Both the position numbers and the translations under genes were made by a program. Source: Methylacidiphilales bacterium (GTDB lineage: Bacteria; Verrucomicrobiota; Verrucomicrobiia; Methylacidiphilales; UBA1321). From it: a stretch of DNA of 64,000 bases. The stretch spans positions 1 to 64,000 of the forward strand of contig JAJSLI010000060.1 in assembly GCA_021272315.1 (NCBI GenBank), in the 5' to 3' direction. Of the stretch, positions 1 to 9,527 are shown one piece after another. The notes beneath the pieces are model-generated. The model did not search any database. It was not told where the DNA came from and saw only the letters and a list, made by a program, of their open reading frames with translations. Numbering within the stretch: the first letter of the stretch is position 1; every line of letters starts with the position of its first letter.

Positions 1-3
1 CCC

Positions 4-885
4 ATGCCACTGAAAAAACCCCTCCGTTTTGGACTGCCCAAGGGCAGCCTGGAAGAGTCGACCATCGAGTTGCTGGGCCGGGCCGGGTTCAAGGTCCAGG
101 TGTCGAGCCGCGGCTACAAGCCCTACATCAACGACCCGGAACTCGACGGGCGTCTGGTGCGCCCTCAGGAGATCTGCCGTTACGTGGCCCAAGGGTTCCT
201 CGATTTCGGGATCACGGGCAAGGACTGGATCCAGGAGAGCGGCGATGACGTGAAGGTGCTCTGCGATCTGGCCTACAGCAAGGCGACAAGCCTGCCCGCG
301 CGCTGGGTGGTGGCGGTGCCGGAAAATTCCGCGATCAAGAGCGTGAAGGATTTGCAGGGCAAGCGGATCGCGACGGAACTGGTCGCGACGGTGAAGCGCT
401 ACCTGGCCGAGCACAACGTGACGGCCGAGATCGAATTTTCCTGGGGCGCGACAGAAGTGAAGGTACCGGAATTGGTCGATGCGATTGTCGACCTGACGGA
501 AACCGGTTCCTCGCTGCGGGCAAACAAGCTGCGGATCGTCGACACGATCGTGGACAGCTACCCGCAACTGATCGCGAATCCGGCGGTCTACGCCGATGCC
601 GAAAAGCGGCAGAAGCTCGACAACCTGAAGCTGCTGCTCACGGGTGCGTTGAACGCCCGCGACAAAGTGGGCCTGAAGATGAATGTGCCGAGGACGGTGC
701 TGGAAAAACTGGCGCTGACCCTGCCCGCCCTGCGCAACCCGACCATTTCCCCCCTCGCCGATCCGGAGTGGACGGCGGTGGAAATCATCATCGACGAGTC
801 CGTGGTGCGCGACCTGATCCCCCGGCTCAAGGAGTTGGGCGCGGAAGGAATTATCGAATATCCGCTGAATAAGGTTGTCTATTAG
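4..885 (+). CDS. hisG: ATP phosphoribosyltransferase
   Basis: Protein begins [23 protein letters not shown] and contains [11 protein letters not shown] and [18 protein letters not shown], characteristic of HisG; 293 aa fits the long form. Confidence 0.95.
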   Translation: MPLKKPLRFGLPKGSLEESTIELLGRAGFKVQVSSRGYKPYINDPELDGRLVRPQEICRYVAQGFLDFGITGKDWIQESGDDVKVLCDLAYSKATSLPARWVVAVPENSAIKSVKDLQGKRIATELVATVKRYLAEHNVTAEIEFSWGATEVKVPELVDAIVDLTETGSSLRANKLRIVDTIVDSYPQLIANPAVYADAEKRQKLDNLKLLLTGALNARDKVGLKMNVPRTVLEKLALTLPALRNPTISPLADPEWTAVEIIIDESVVRDLIPRLKELGAEGIIEYPLNKVVY

Positions 886-921
886 CCCGAAGGGCACTAC
901 AACGACCAACTCAACTTTCCT

Positions 922-1026
922 ATGGGTTCCATCAAAAAACGCCGCAAAGCCAAAATCGCCAAGCACAAGCGCCGCAAGCGCATGAAGGCGAACCGGCATA
1001 AGAAGCGGTTGCGTTACAAGGCTTAG
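922..1026 (+). CDS. 34-aa AURKAIP1/COX24-domain (bS22/mS38-like) small basic ribosomal protein
   Basis: Read directly from the DNA (too short for the ORF track): MGSIKKRRKAKIAKHKRRKRMKANRHKKRLRYKA, with the K/R-rich KIAKHKRRKRMKxNRHKK pattern of the COX24 family. Confidence 0.75.
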   Translation: MGSIKKRRKAKIAKHKRRKRMKANRHKKRLRYKA

Positions 1027-1043
1027 TTTTTTAATTTTCCGGG

Positions 1044-2939
1044 GTGCCTGGAAGATTTTCTGAACAACGGTATTGCGCCGCGACCGGCCATACGGCTGGA
1101 GCGCTGGCTTCGTGCCTTTTTCTGGCGGGTGCAATCGGCCTGCAGGCCGATCCTTTGATCGGACAGGCGTCGCCCGTGATTCCCACGCCCACCATTCATC
1201 TGACGGACGGTCAGGACCGGCCCATGACCGGACACATGGAACCTGCCGCGGAAGCCAAGAGCCGGGCCAACGCGCTCTACGCCGAGGCGTTGCTTGCGCT
1301 GGACGGGCTGAACGATGATCCGTCGCGAGTACTGGAGGAACTGCGCCAAGTGGTGGCGCTCGATCCCCATTTTCCCGCGGCGCAGGTGAAAATCGCCGAC
1401 CTCCTGATTCAGTCGGGGCAGGCGGAAGCGGCCTGCGCGGAACTTGAATCGGCACGGGCCACGAATCCTGGCTCGTCGGAGATCGAAGCCGAATTGAGCT
1501 ACGTGCAAAAAACGCGCGGCCAGACCGAGATTGCCCTGCGCTTGGCGCGAGACGCGCTGATCCGGGACCCGGAACAGGTCATGGCCCTGCGCACGATACT
1601 GGAAATCGCCGACGATCAGAACGATCTCGCGGGCGGCCTGCTCCATGTTGAGGACATTTTCAAATCGGGCGGCTCCGGCGCGCCGGCTTCGGCGTGGCTG
1701 GCACTGGGCCGCCGTTACATCGAGCTGTCCCGGGGGGATGCGAAACCGCCAACCGGCGATGTCATGCTGCGGACGCTCCTGCCCATCTACGAGCAGGCCG
1801 CGGCCAAGCCGCCGCCGGACATGGAGACACTGACGCTGCTGGCCGATACTTACAAGGAACTGGGGAGACAGCGGGACGCGCTGCGGACTTTGCGCGAGGC
1901 GGCAGCGCTTGCGCCATCGAATGTCGACATCATTCTGCGTTGCGTCGAACTGGAAAACGATCTTGGTTGGCAAACCGACGCGCTGAAGGACTGCGAGGCA
2001 GCTTACGCACTGAATCCGGAACTAGCAGGACTGCGCCAAATGCTGGGCCAGCTTGACCTCAAAAGCGGACGTTTCGAGGAGGCGCAGCGGCTGTTGCAAG
2101 CGGCGCTGACCGACACCCCGAATGATCCGGAGTTGACGATCGATCTGGGCCTCGCCTGCGAGGGATTGGGCCAGCAAGATAAGGCCAAGGCCTGCTTTCA
2201 GCGAGTTTTCGCGTCCGGTTCCTGCGTGCCCGAAGCCTACCTGAAGCTGGCGGTCTTCCAACTCTCGGACAAGCAGGTGAAGGAGGCGGGCGAGACGCTG
2301 GCGGCAGCCCGAGCCCGTTTCCCCAAGTCGGCCAAGGTACGGCTCTACGAGGCGATCCAAAGCCGGTACGCGAAGGATTATGCCAGGGCGATGACCCGAC
2401 TGAACGAGGTGCGTGAGCTTGCCGCCGACCCCGAGGCCGGTGCGATGGAACCTGATTTTTACCTCGAATCCACGCTGACAATGGGGCTGGCCGGAAAGAA
2501 AGACCTGATCGAACCAATGCTCCAGGAGGGGCTGGCCCGATTCCCCGACAATGCGGACCTGATGAACGAACTAGCCTACTTCTGGGCCGATGCGGGCCGG
2601 CATTTAAGCGAAGCGCTGGCCTTGAGCCGCCGGGCTTCGGAACTTGATCCCGACAATGGACTGATCGCCGATACCTGCGGCTGGGTTTATTTCCGGTTGA
2701 ACCGGACTGCGGACGCATTACCGTACTTGCAAGAAGCAGCCCTTCTGACCAACAATGATCCTGTGGTTTTACAACACCTTGGAGACACTTACCTGAAACT
2801 GGACCGCAGGCGCGATGCGATCGCCACTTGGCGCCGCGCCCTGGAACAAGACCCCGGCAACCGCGATCTTGCCGCACGCATAGACGCCGCCCTGGCGCAA
2901 GCGACCGATGCTCACTTACGCTACGCGCCGACCAAGTAA
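1044..2939 (+). CDS. Tetratricopeptide repeat protein, exported (GTG start)
   Basis: 631-aa ORF with a hydrophobic N-terminus and many TPR-like helices (e.g. DALRTLREAAALAPSNVDIIL, LGDTYLKLDRRRDAIATWRRALEQDPGN). Confidence 0.8.
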   Translation: MPGRFSEQRYCAATGHTAGALASCLFLAGAIGLQADPLIGQASPVIPTPTIHLTDGQDRPMTGHMEPAAEAKSRANALYAEALLALDGLNDDPSRVLEELRQVVALDPHFPAAQVKIADLLIQSGQAEAACAELESARATNPGSSEIEAELSYVQKTRGQTEIALRLARDALIRDPEQVMALRTILEIADDQNDLAGGLLHVEDIFKSGGSGAPASAWLALGRRYIELSRGDAKPPTGDVMLRTLLPIYEQAAAKPPPDMETLTLLADTYKELGRQRDALRTLREAAALAPSNVDIILRCVELENDLGWQTDALKDCEAAYALNPELAGLRQMLGQLDLKSGRFEEAQRLLQAALTDTPNDPELTIDLGLACEGLGQQDKAKACFQRVFASGSCVPEAYLKLAVFQLSDKQVKEAGETLAAARARFPKSAKVRLYEAIQSRYAKDYARAMTRLNEVRELAADPEAGAMEPDFYLESTLTMGLAGKKDLIEPMLQEGLARFPDNADLMNELAYFWADAGRHLSEALALSRRASELDPDNGLIADTCGWVYFRLNRTADALPYLQEAALLTNNDPVVLQHLGDTYLKLDRRRDAIATWRRALEQDPGNRDLAARIDAALAQATDAHLRYAPTK

Positions 2940-3843
2940 CGCCACACCCTCCATCGTCCTCGCGGCCCTCGCCTTCCTGCTGGGGCCGCTTTGCTGGACG
3001 GGAGCGGCCCGGGCGCAATTTCATTTCCGGGACTACGAAGGCGCGCATTCCGAACTCACGCCGCCCGACGAAATCAGGGCGAAGGCGGTGCTGCTGGAAG
3101 ACGCCAGGACGGGCGAAGTGCTTTACGCGCGCAACCCCGACGAAAGGCTCCTCCCCGCCAGCACGACCAAGCTGATGACAGCCCTTATCGTCCGCGAAAA
3201 ACTCGGAGGCCTCAACGGCGAGATGACCATCACCGACGAAGACCGCGCCGAGCCAAGCAATGTGCCGCTCGTGCCCGGGGAAACAATCTCGGTGAACAAG
3301 CTTTTCCACGCGCTCCTCATCGAATCGGCCAACGACGCGGCACGCGCTCTCGGGCGCGACGTGGCGGGCAGCAATGAGGCCTTCGTCGAGATGATGAACG
3401 AGCGCGCGCTGGCCCTGGGCTGTTTTAACACCCACTTTTACAACCCCAATGGTCTACCCGCTCCCTACGGCACCCATTACACAAGCTGCGCCGACTTGAT
3501 GAGGATTTTCAAGGCCGTCATCGCCTACCCCGAACTGCGCCAAATCTGCGAGACCAAGGAGTACGTCATGCACTCCGCATCCGGGACCCACGTTTTCCGT
3601 AATCACAACCTGCTGCTCGGTGTTTATCCAGGCATGGGGCCGGCCAAAACCGGATGGACCGTCGCCTCGCTCCATACCTACGCCGCGGCGGTCACGCGCG
3701 GCAATCGCGAAATCCTCCTCACGCTGCTCGATAGTCCAAACAAGTGGAGCGACGCCCAAATCCTTTTCAACTGGGGCTTCGCCCAAGCACCCTCGGCCTC
3801 GGCCTCCAATGCCGGCTCCCCCGCCGAGACTTCATCGCAGTAG
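2908..3843 (+). CDS. D-alanyl-D-alanine carboxypeptidase (peptidase S11)
   Basis: SxxK motif in LLPASTTKLMTALIV, SAN motif in LIESANDAARAL, KTG motif in GPAKTGWT; signal peptide present. Confidence 0.9.
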   Translation: MLTYATRRPSNATPSIVLAALAFLLGPLCWTGAARAQFHFRDYEGAHSELTPPDEIRAKAVLLEDARTGEVLYARNPDERLLPASTTKLMTALIVREKLGGLNGEMTITDEDRAEPSNVPLVPGETISVNKLFHALLIESANDAARALGRDVAGSNEAFVEMMNERALALGCFNTHFYNPNGLPAPYGTHYTSCADLMRIFKAVIAYPELRQICETKEYVMHSASGTHVFRNHNLLLGVYPGMGPAKTGWTVASLHTYAAAVTRGNREILLTLLDSPNKWSDAQILFNWGFAQAPSASASNAGSPAETSSQ

Positions 3844-3852
3844 AGGGCCGCT

Positions 3853-4797
3853 CTATTCCACCGCGCCGCCGCCGCCGAGCAGGTGAAGCGCCGCCATTCG
3901 GATGGCCAGGCCATTTTGCACCTGGTCGAGCACGGTCGAATTCGGCCCGTCGGCCAGCTCGCTGGCGATTTCGACGCCGCGATTGATCGGTCCGGGATGC
4001 ATGATGAGCACCTCCGGCTTGCACCGCTTGAATCGTTCCAAACTCAGGCCAAAGAGCGATACATACTCGGCCACCGACGGGAAGAAACTCTGCCGTTGCC
4101 GCTCGTGCTGGATGCGCAGCAGCATGATCACGTCGGCTTCGGGCAGCACCGCGTCGAAATCGTGCGCCACGGCGACGCCCAGTTCCGAAAATTGCTGCGG
4201 CACCAGCGTGGTCGGCCCGACCAGCGTCACCCGCGCCCCCAGCTTCGTCAGCGCCCAGACGTTCGACCGCGCCACCCGGCTGAACAGAATGTCGCCGCAA
4301 ATCACCACATGCAGGTCCTTCCAGTCGAGTTTGCCACCCAGCCGCTCCCGCATCGTGAAGGCATCAAGCAGCGCCTGGGTTGGGTGTTCGTGCGCGCCGT
4401 CGCCGGCGTTGATCAGGTGCGCTTTCAACCGTTCGGCCAGGAACTGCGGCGCGCCCGCGGCCGAGTGGCGCAAGATCACAAAATCGGCGTTCATGGCCTG
4501 AAGGACCTGCCCCGTGTCCTTCAACGTCTCGCCCTTGCGGAAGGAACTCGAGGCACTATCGATCAAGACCACGTCGGCCCCGAGCCGCGTTGCCGCCAGC
4601 GCGAAGGAGGTCCGCGTCCGCGTACTGGGCTCAACGAAAAGATTCACCACCGTGCGCCCTTCGAGTGAGGCCGCCCGTTTCACCGGACGCGCCAGCACGT
4701 CCTTGAAAATCCGCGCCGTATCGAGAATCAATTCGATCTCCGCCCGGTCCAGTTCACGGATCGTCAGCAGGTCTTTGCGCGTCCACGCGGTGCTCAT
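3853..4797 (-). CDS. pyrB: Aspartate carbamoyltransferase catalytic subunit
   Basis: FVEPSTRTRTSFALAATRLGADVV, HPTQALLDAFTMRE and MHPGPINRGVEI motifs. Confidence 0.95.
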   Translation of the reverse strand: MSTAWTRKDLLTIRELDRAEIELILDTARIFKDVLARPVKRAASLEGRTVVNLFVEPSTRTRTSFALAATRLGADVVLIDSASSSFRKGETLKDTGQVLQAMNADFVILRHSAAGAPQFLAERLKAHLINAGDGAHEHPTQALLDAFTMRERLGGKLDWKDLHVVICGDILFSRVARSNVWALTKLGARVTLVGPTTLVPQQFSELGVAVAHDFDAVLPEADVIMLLRIQHERQRQSFFPSVAEYVSLFGLSLERFKRCKPEVLIMHPGPINRGVEIASELADGPNSTVLDQVQNGLAIRMAALHLLGGGGAVE

Positions 4798-4851
4798 TAA
4801 AAAGCGAACTTACCGCGACTCGAGGCGCGACACACGCTATTTCTGGGCGCC

Positions 4852-5877
4852 TCAACCCTTTTTGAGACTCTCCGCCACGGCCTTGGCAAAATAGGTGAGG
4901 ATGATGTCGGCCCCGGCCCGTTTGATCGCCAGCAGCGCCTCGTCGCGGGCCTTCTCGAGGTCGAGCCAGCCCGCCCGCGCCGCCGCCTGAATCTGCGCGT
5001 ATTCCCCCGAAACCTGATAGGCCGCCACCGGCAGCGTCGTGGCGGACCGCACCGCCGAAATCACGTCGAGATAAAGCCCCGCCGGTTTCACCATCAAAAT
5101 ATCGGCACCCTGGTCCTCATCGAGCCGTGCCTCCATGAGCGCCTCCCGGATATTCGCCGGGTCGAGCTGGTAGGTACGCTTGTCGAGCGCGGGGGCCTGC
5201 GGCGATTTCGCGCTCCCGATCGCGTCGCGAAACGGGCCGTAGTAGGCCGAGGCAAATTTCACGGCGTAGGCCAGAATCGACGTCTGGGTAAAGCCTTCCC
5301 GGTCAAGTTCGTCCCGGATCGCACCGATCCGTCCGTCCATCATGTCGGACGGCGCGACGATATCGGCGCCCGCCTCGGCCAGCCGCGTCGCGTAGTGGGT
5401 CAGGACATGCACCGTCTCGTCATTGGCCACGTCGCCGGAGACCGGATCGATCACGCCGTCGTGGCCGTGGTCCGTGTAGGGATCGAGCGCCACGTCGGCG
5501 ACGATCAGCACGTCCGGAAACTCACCCTTCAACCGCCGGACCAACCCGAAAAACCAGTTCTTCTCCGAGATCGCATACTTCCCCCGCGCGTCCTTCAGCG
5601 CCGGATCGATCTGCGGAAAGAGCGCGACCGCGCGCACGCCCAGCGCCGACAACTGCGCCACCTCGGCGAACAACCCCTTCAGCCCGACCCGCTCGATGCC
5701 CGGCATGCTCCCCACCGGTTCCGCGCCCCCCGGGCCTTCCTTCACGAAAATCGGCTGGATCAGGTCGTCGGCGTGGAGCCGCACCTCGCGCACCAGGGCG
5801 CGGATGGCCGGCGTCTGCCGGTTGCGGCGCGGACGCCGGATCAGGTCCAGCGGCGGCGTGTAGGCGGAGTTGATCAT
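4852..5877 (-). CDS. hemB: Delta-aminolevulinic acid dehydratase (porphobilinogen synthase)
   Basis: RRPRRNRQTPAIRALVRE, DVALDPYTDHGHDG, MMDGRIGAIRDELD and MVKPAGLYLDVI motifs. Confidence 0.95.
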   Translation of the reverse strand: MINSAYTPPLDLIRRPRRNRQTPAIRALVREVRLHADDLIQPIFVKEGPGGAEPVGSMPGIERVGLKGLFAEVAQLSALGVRAVALFPQIDPALKDARGKYAISEKNWFFGLVRRLKGEFPDVLIVADVALDPYTDHGHDGVIDPVSGDVANDETVHVLTHYATRLAEAGADIVAPSDMMDGRIGAIRDELDREGFTQTSILAYAVKFASAYYGPFRDAIGSAKSPQAPALDKRTYQLDPANIREALMEARLDEDQGADILMVKPAGLYLDVISAVRSATTLPVAAYQVSGEYAQIQAAARAGWLDLEKARDEALLAIKRAGADIILTYFAKAVAESLKKG

Positions 5878-5902
5878 GGGCGGTTTATCATTTTGCCACA
5901 GG

Positions 5903-6595
5903 CTACTTGTCGATGGAATTCATTTTGTCCGCCGCCTGCGACTTCATCTTCTCCGCTTCGTTCTCCAACTGCTGCGCCGCCACCTTGGCCGCCGGGAAAA
6001 AATAGAATTTTGCCGCGTAATAATAAATCGCCACCGCCTCCCGAGCGATCCGCTCCGCGTCCTCCTTCTGCAGTTTTCCAACGTGCGACTGGGAGATCTT
6101 CGAAATTCCCGCGTGCTTCAACGCCAGTTTCACGCGCGTGATGTGATAATACTGGCTCACCACCAGCACCGAATCGATGTCGCGGGCCTTCATGAACCCC
6201 GCCACATGCCGCGCCTCCAGATCGGTCGTCGCGCCCTGGTGGTCCTCCACAATCGCGCTCCCCGGCACACCCCCGGCCTGCAGGTACTGCCCCATGACCG
6301 CCGCTTCGTCGGTGCCGTCCGGCGCCGTTGAACCACAGACGACGATCAACGGAAAGTTTCCCTGCTGATAAAGCTGGGTCACCCGGTCCAGCCGGTCTTT
6401 CAGCGCCGGGTTGGGTTGGCCGCCGTCCAATTCCCCGTGCCCCGGCACCATCGCCACATCGGCGTGGACCACCAAGTCCGACAAACCATCGCAAATCAGC
6501 CACGCCGACATCCCGGCCACCGCAAAAATGGCCAGAACCACCAGATAGAAAATCAGCTTGATAAGTCCACGCATCGTCTTTTTAGCCTGCCTCAA
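5903..6595 (-). CDS. SanA/ElyC/YdcF (DUF218) family membrane protein
   Basis: N-terminal TM helix followed by VVCGSTAPDGTDEAAVMGQYLQAGGVP...QGATTDLEARHVAGFM and VVSQYYHITRVKLALKHAGI. Confidence 0.8.
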   Translation of the reverse strand: MRQAKKTMRGLIKLIFYLVVLAIFAVAGMSAWLICDGLSDLVVHADVAMVPGHGELDGGQPNPALKDRLDRVTQLYQQGNFPLIVVCGSTAPDGTDEAAVMGQYLQAGGVPGSAIVEDHQGATTDLEARHVAGFMKARDIDSVLVVSQYYHITRVKLALKHAGISKISQSHVGKLQKEDAERIAREAVAIYYYAAKFYFFPAAKVAAQQLENEAEKMKSQAADKMNSIDK

Positions 6596-6674
6596 ACCCG
6601 CCTTCTGCGCCAGCCGAGATTGCGGCGATGATCAAATCGAGCCTCTGCTTGATGTCATCCGCCGTAGAACCCCC

Positions 6675-7454
6675 TCACTTCGGTAAAGAATAGAGAAGCG
6701 ACTTGGCCCGGCTGAGCCAGACCGCGTCGCGCTTGCGGGAAAACTTGGCCGCGTAGGGCGCGTCGGCGATGACCTCCTCAAGATTCTTCCGCGCCTCGGC
6801 ATACTCTTTTTTCTGGATCAGCAACTCCGCGAACTGCACCCGGGCCCGGGAATAGGAATAGAGCGCCAGCACCTGCCGCCACGTCGCCAGCGCCCGGTCC
6901 ACCTGCCCCGTGGCCGCCTGCGTCTCGGCCAGCGTCATCAGCGTGTAGCCGTAATCGTGTTTCGGGTTCGCCGCGCAGACCCCCTCCAACAGCGGCAGCG
7001 CCTCCTGCGGCTTGTCGCGCCGGGCGAGACAGTTGCCCAGGTGGGCACGGATGTCCTCATCGTTCGGGTCCCTCTCGTAAGCGGCCCGGTAACTCTCCTC
7101 GGCCTTGTCCAATTTGCCCTGGCTGAAATAGATATCGGCCAGTTGGAGATGATGGTGCGGCTTGTCGAGATGATGAATATCAGCCAGCAGCGACTTGATC
7201 CGCCGCCGGTCCGCCGCGCCCGGCAGCTCGAACCCCGTCAGCGCCCCTCCCCCCGATGCCCGGTAGACGAGGAAGAAATAGAGGATTGCGGTCAGCCCAT
7301 ATCCGATAAAAATAAATACCGCCCAAATATATTCCCCCCGCCTTATGGCATCGACAAACATCCAAATCTGGAAAAGAAAGATCAGGAAAGCGATGATCGG
7401 TGCAATCCACCCGGTCGGATCCCAGCTAAAAAGTTGGTACAGAAAGCTCGTCAT
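6675..7454 (-). CDS. Membrane protein with C-terminal TPR repeats
   Basis: Two N-terminal TM segments followed by TPR-like LADIYFSQGKLDKAEESYRAAYERDPNDEDIRAHLGNCL; start MTSFLYQLF chosen inside the longer ORF. Confidence 0.75.
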   Translation of the reverse strand: MTSFLYQLFSWDPTGWIAPIIAFLIFLFQIWMFVDAIRRGEYIWAVFIFIGYGLTAILYFFLVYRASGGGALTGFELPGAADRRRIKSLLADIHHLDKPHHHLQLADIYFSQGKLDKAEESYRAAYERDPNDEDIRAHLGNCLARRDKPQEALPLLEGVCAANPKHDYGYTLMTLAETQAATGQVDRALATWRQVLALYSYSRARVQFAELLIQKKEYAEARKNLEEVIADAPYAAKFSRKRDAVWLSRAKSLLYSLPK

Positions 7455-7620
7455 GACGATCCCCCAACTCCTCCCAGACTCTTTGCCCCGCGTCAACCGC
7501 GATCATGGCTACTTTCGATAAGAATTCCAGCGCAACCAACCGCCAAACGTCATTCTTGACATCCCCGCCGCCTGACGTAGGCTCACCCGCTTAACAAAAC
7601 CTGCTCCACCACCACAAATT

Positions 7621-8625
7621 ATGGTTCCCATCTCTCAAGCCTGGACGGTCGCCTCGTACGTCCTCTCCCAGAAGCTCAAGGGCCGCAAGCGTTACCCGCT
7701 CGTTTTGATGCTAGAGCCCCTCTTTCGCTGCAATCTCGCCTGCGCCGGCTGCGGTAAAATTCAATATCCCGATCACGTTCTCAATAAAAGACTTACGCCT
7801 CAACAGTGCTGGGATGCCGTCGAAGAATGCGGCGCCCCGATGGTCAGCATCCCCGGCGGCGAACCGCTAATCCACCCCGAAATCGATCAAATCGTCAACG
7901 GTCTGGTCGAACGCAAGAAGTATATCTACCTCTGCACCAACGCCTTGCTTCTCAAGCGCAAGCTCGATCTCTTCAAGCCTTCCACCTATTTGACCTTCTC
8001 GGTCCACATGGACGGCCTGAAGGAAGACCACGACACGGCTGTCTGCCGCGACGGCACCTTCGACATCGCCGTCGAGGCGATCAAGGAAGCCGTCAAACGG
8101 GGCTTCCGGGTCACGACCAACACTACCCTCTTCCATGGCGCCGATCCCGCGCACGTCCGCGAGTTCTTCGACCAGATGATGGGCCTCGGCGTCGAGGGCA
8201 TGATGCTTTCCCCCGGTTACACGTACGAGAAGGCCCCCGACCAGGAAAACTTCCTCCATCGCGACCAGACCAAGGCCCTCTTCAAGCAGATCCTCCAGAA
8301 CCCCAAGAAGAGCTGGAAATTCAACCTCTCCCCCCTCTTCCTCAAGTTCCTCCAGGGCGACCTCGATTTCGCGTGCACCCCGTGGGGCAGCCCCGCCTAC
8401 AACATCTTCGGCTGGCAGAAACCATGCTATCTCCTGCAGGACTGCTACGTGAAGACCTTCAAGGAATATCTCGAACTCACCGATTGGGACAACTACGGCA
8501 ACAAGAGCGACAATCCGAAGTGCCAGGACTGCATGGTCCATTGCGGCTTCGAGCCCTCCGCCGTCGACGCCACGTTCGGCTCGTTCTCCGGTTTCCTCCA
8601 GACCGCCAAGGCCACCATCGGTTAG
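7621..8625 (+). CDS. hpnH: Adenosyl-hopene transferase HpnH (radical SAM)
   Basis: [50 protein letters not shown] with CxxxCxxC; the whole protein matches the recognisable HpnH pattern. Confidence 0.93.
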   Translation: MVPISQAWTVASYVLSQKLKGRKRYPLVLMLEPLFRCNLACAGCGKIQYPDHVLNKRLTPQQCWDAVEECGAPMVSIPGGEPLIHPEIDQIVNGLVERKKYIYLCTNALLLKRKLDLFKPSTYLTFSVHMDGLKEDHDTAVCRDGTFDIAVEAIKEAVKRGFRVTTNTTLFHGADPAHVREFFDQMMGLGVEGMMLSPGYTYEKAPDQENFLHRDQTKALFKQILQNPKKSWKFNLSPLFLKFLQGDLDFACTPWGSPAYNIFGWQKPCYLLQDCYVKTFKEYLELTDWDNYGNKSDNPKCQDCMVHCGFEPSAVDATFGSFSGFLQTAKATIG

Positions 8626-8633
8626 CCTCCTTT

Positions 8634-9026
8634 ATGCCTGCCGAAGTCAAAACGCATCCCGCCAACCGCCACGCCTCCCTCCAAGGCGCGACGTTTTCCT
8701 TCCAGAGTGAAACCGACCGGGTGGAAGGCATCGACAAAGCCTTCGATTATCGCGGCGACGTCACGCTCACCCTCAGCAACGAGCAGATCGAGGGCTACAT
8801 TTTCAATCGCGACGCCAAGGCCCGCCCGCCCCGCATCGAGGTCTTTGTCAAGGGCAGCGAAGAGCCCCGCATCATTCCCTACGCCGACATCATGGCCATC
8901 GCCTTCACCGGGAAGGACACCGCCGACGGCAAATCGTGGGAAGCGTGGGTCAGCAAAAAAGAATCCGAACGCAAAGCCGAAGCCGAACGTATCAAGGCCG
9001 AAGCCGAGGCGCAGGGGCATCTTTAG
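8634..9026 (+). CDS. Hypothetical protein
   Basis: ATG at 8634 in the frame of the 7806..9026 ORF, 9 nt after the hpnH stop: MPAEVKTHPANRHASLQGATFSFQSETDRVEG...; plausible cotranscription with hpnH. Confidence 0.65.
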   Translation: MPAEVKTHPANRHASLQGATFSFQSETDRVEGIDKAFDYRGDVTLTLSNEQIEGYIFNRDAKARPPRIEVFVKGSEEPRIIPYADIMAIAFTGKDTADGKSWEAWVSKKESERKAEAERIKAEAEAQGHL

Positions 9027-9030
9027 CACC

Positions 9031-9057
9031 CTGTCATCCCGAGCCAGTCGAGGGATC
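9031..9057. repeat. Dispersed CTGTCATCCCGAGC...GAGGGATC-type intergenic repeat
   Basis: ctgtcatcccgagccagtcgagggatc just after a stop codon; translates as the familiar spurious HPEPVEGS peptide. Confidence 0.5.
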
Positions 9058-9138
9058 AGTTCGACCTTTCAAGGCCGTCGCGTGCCAGTCCCCTGCTTTT
9101 TACATGGATTCCAATCCAAGTGATCAATAGAATGTCAT

Positions 9139-9393
9139 ATGATTTACTGGTTGCTTTACTTAATCGCTGCCTACATTGGATTGGTAGCATTTCCTGACCT
9201 TACTGAATCGGATGAAGGCATGCTTGCTTGTTCTATCTATGGAGTAATACTTACGACTATCGTTATGATTTTTATTAGATGGAAGAAAACACCGTTTATT
9301 TATCAACTTACATTTGCTTGCGCTGTGGGTTTTTTCGCTCCTTTAATCGGTGGGCGTTTTTTTGTATGGCTCAATGACGTTTTTGGAATTTAA
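9139..9393 (+). CDS. Small hypothetical membrane protein
   Basis: 84-aa ORF with three hydrophobic stretches (MIYWLLYLIAAYIGLVAF..., MLACSIYGVILTTIVMIFI, FACAVGFFAPLIGG); AT-rich relative to its neighbours. Confidence 0.5.
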   Translation: MIYWLLYLIAAYIGLVAFPDLTESDEGMLACSIYGVILTTIVMIFIRWKKTPFIYQLTFACAVGFFAPLIGGRFFVWLNDVFGI

Positions 9394-9527
9394 CAATAAA
9401 CAACGTAAAGGGGTCAGACCTTACTATTGACACAAAAAAGGGAAAAAAGGGGCCAGGCACCCGGACAGTTTGAAAAGCAGTGACGATTTGCTCTTACGCG
9501 CGCGTTCTTATTAAATAGAGGGCGCCT

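Noticed and set aside
2059-3435. 458-aa - strand ORF
   Set aside because: Antisense to the TPR and DacA genes; low-complexity Arg/Pro/Ser composition.
7806-8633. N-terminal part of the 406-aa + ORF 7806..9026
   Set aside because: Out-of-frame shadow of hpnH (RRRTRPRR-type composition); only the 8634-9026 part is accepted as a gene.
9131-9145. aatgtcatatgattt shared with about 61946-61960
   Set aside because: 15-nt match in AT-rich contexts with no extended similarity or symmetry; chance cannot be excluded.
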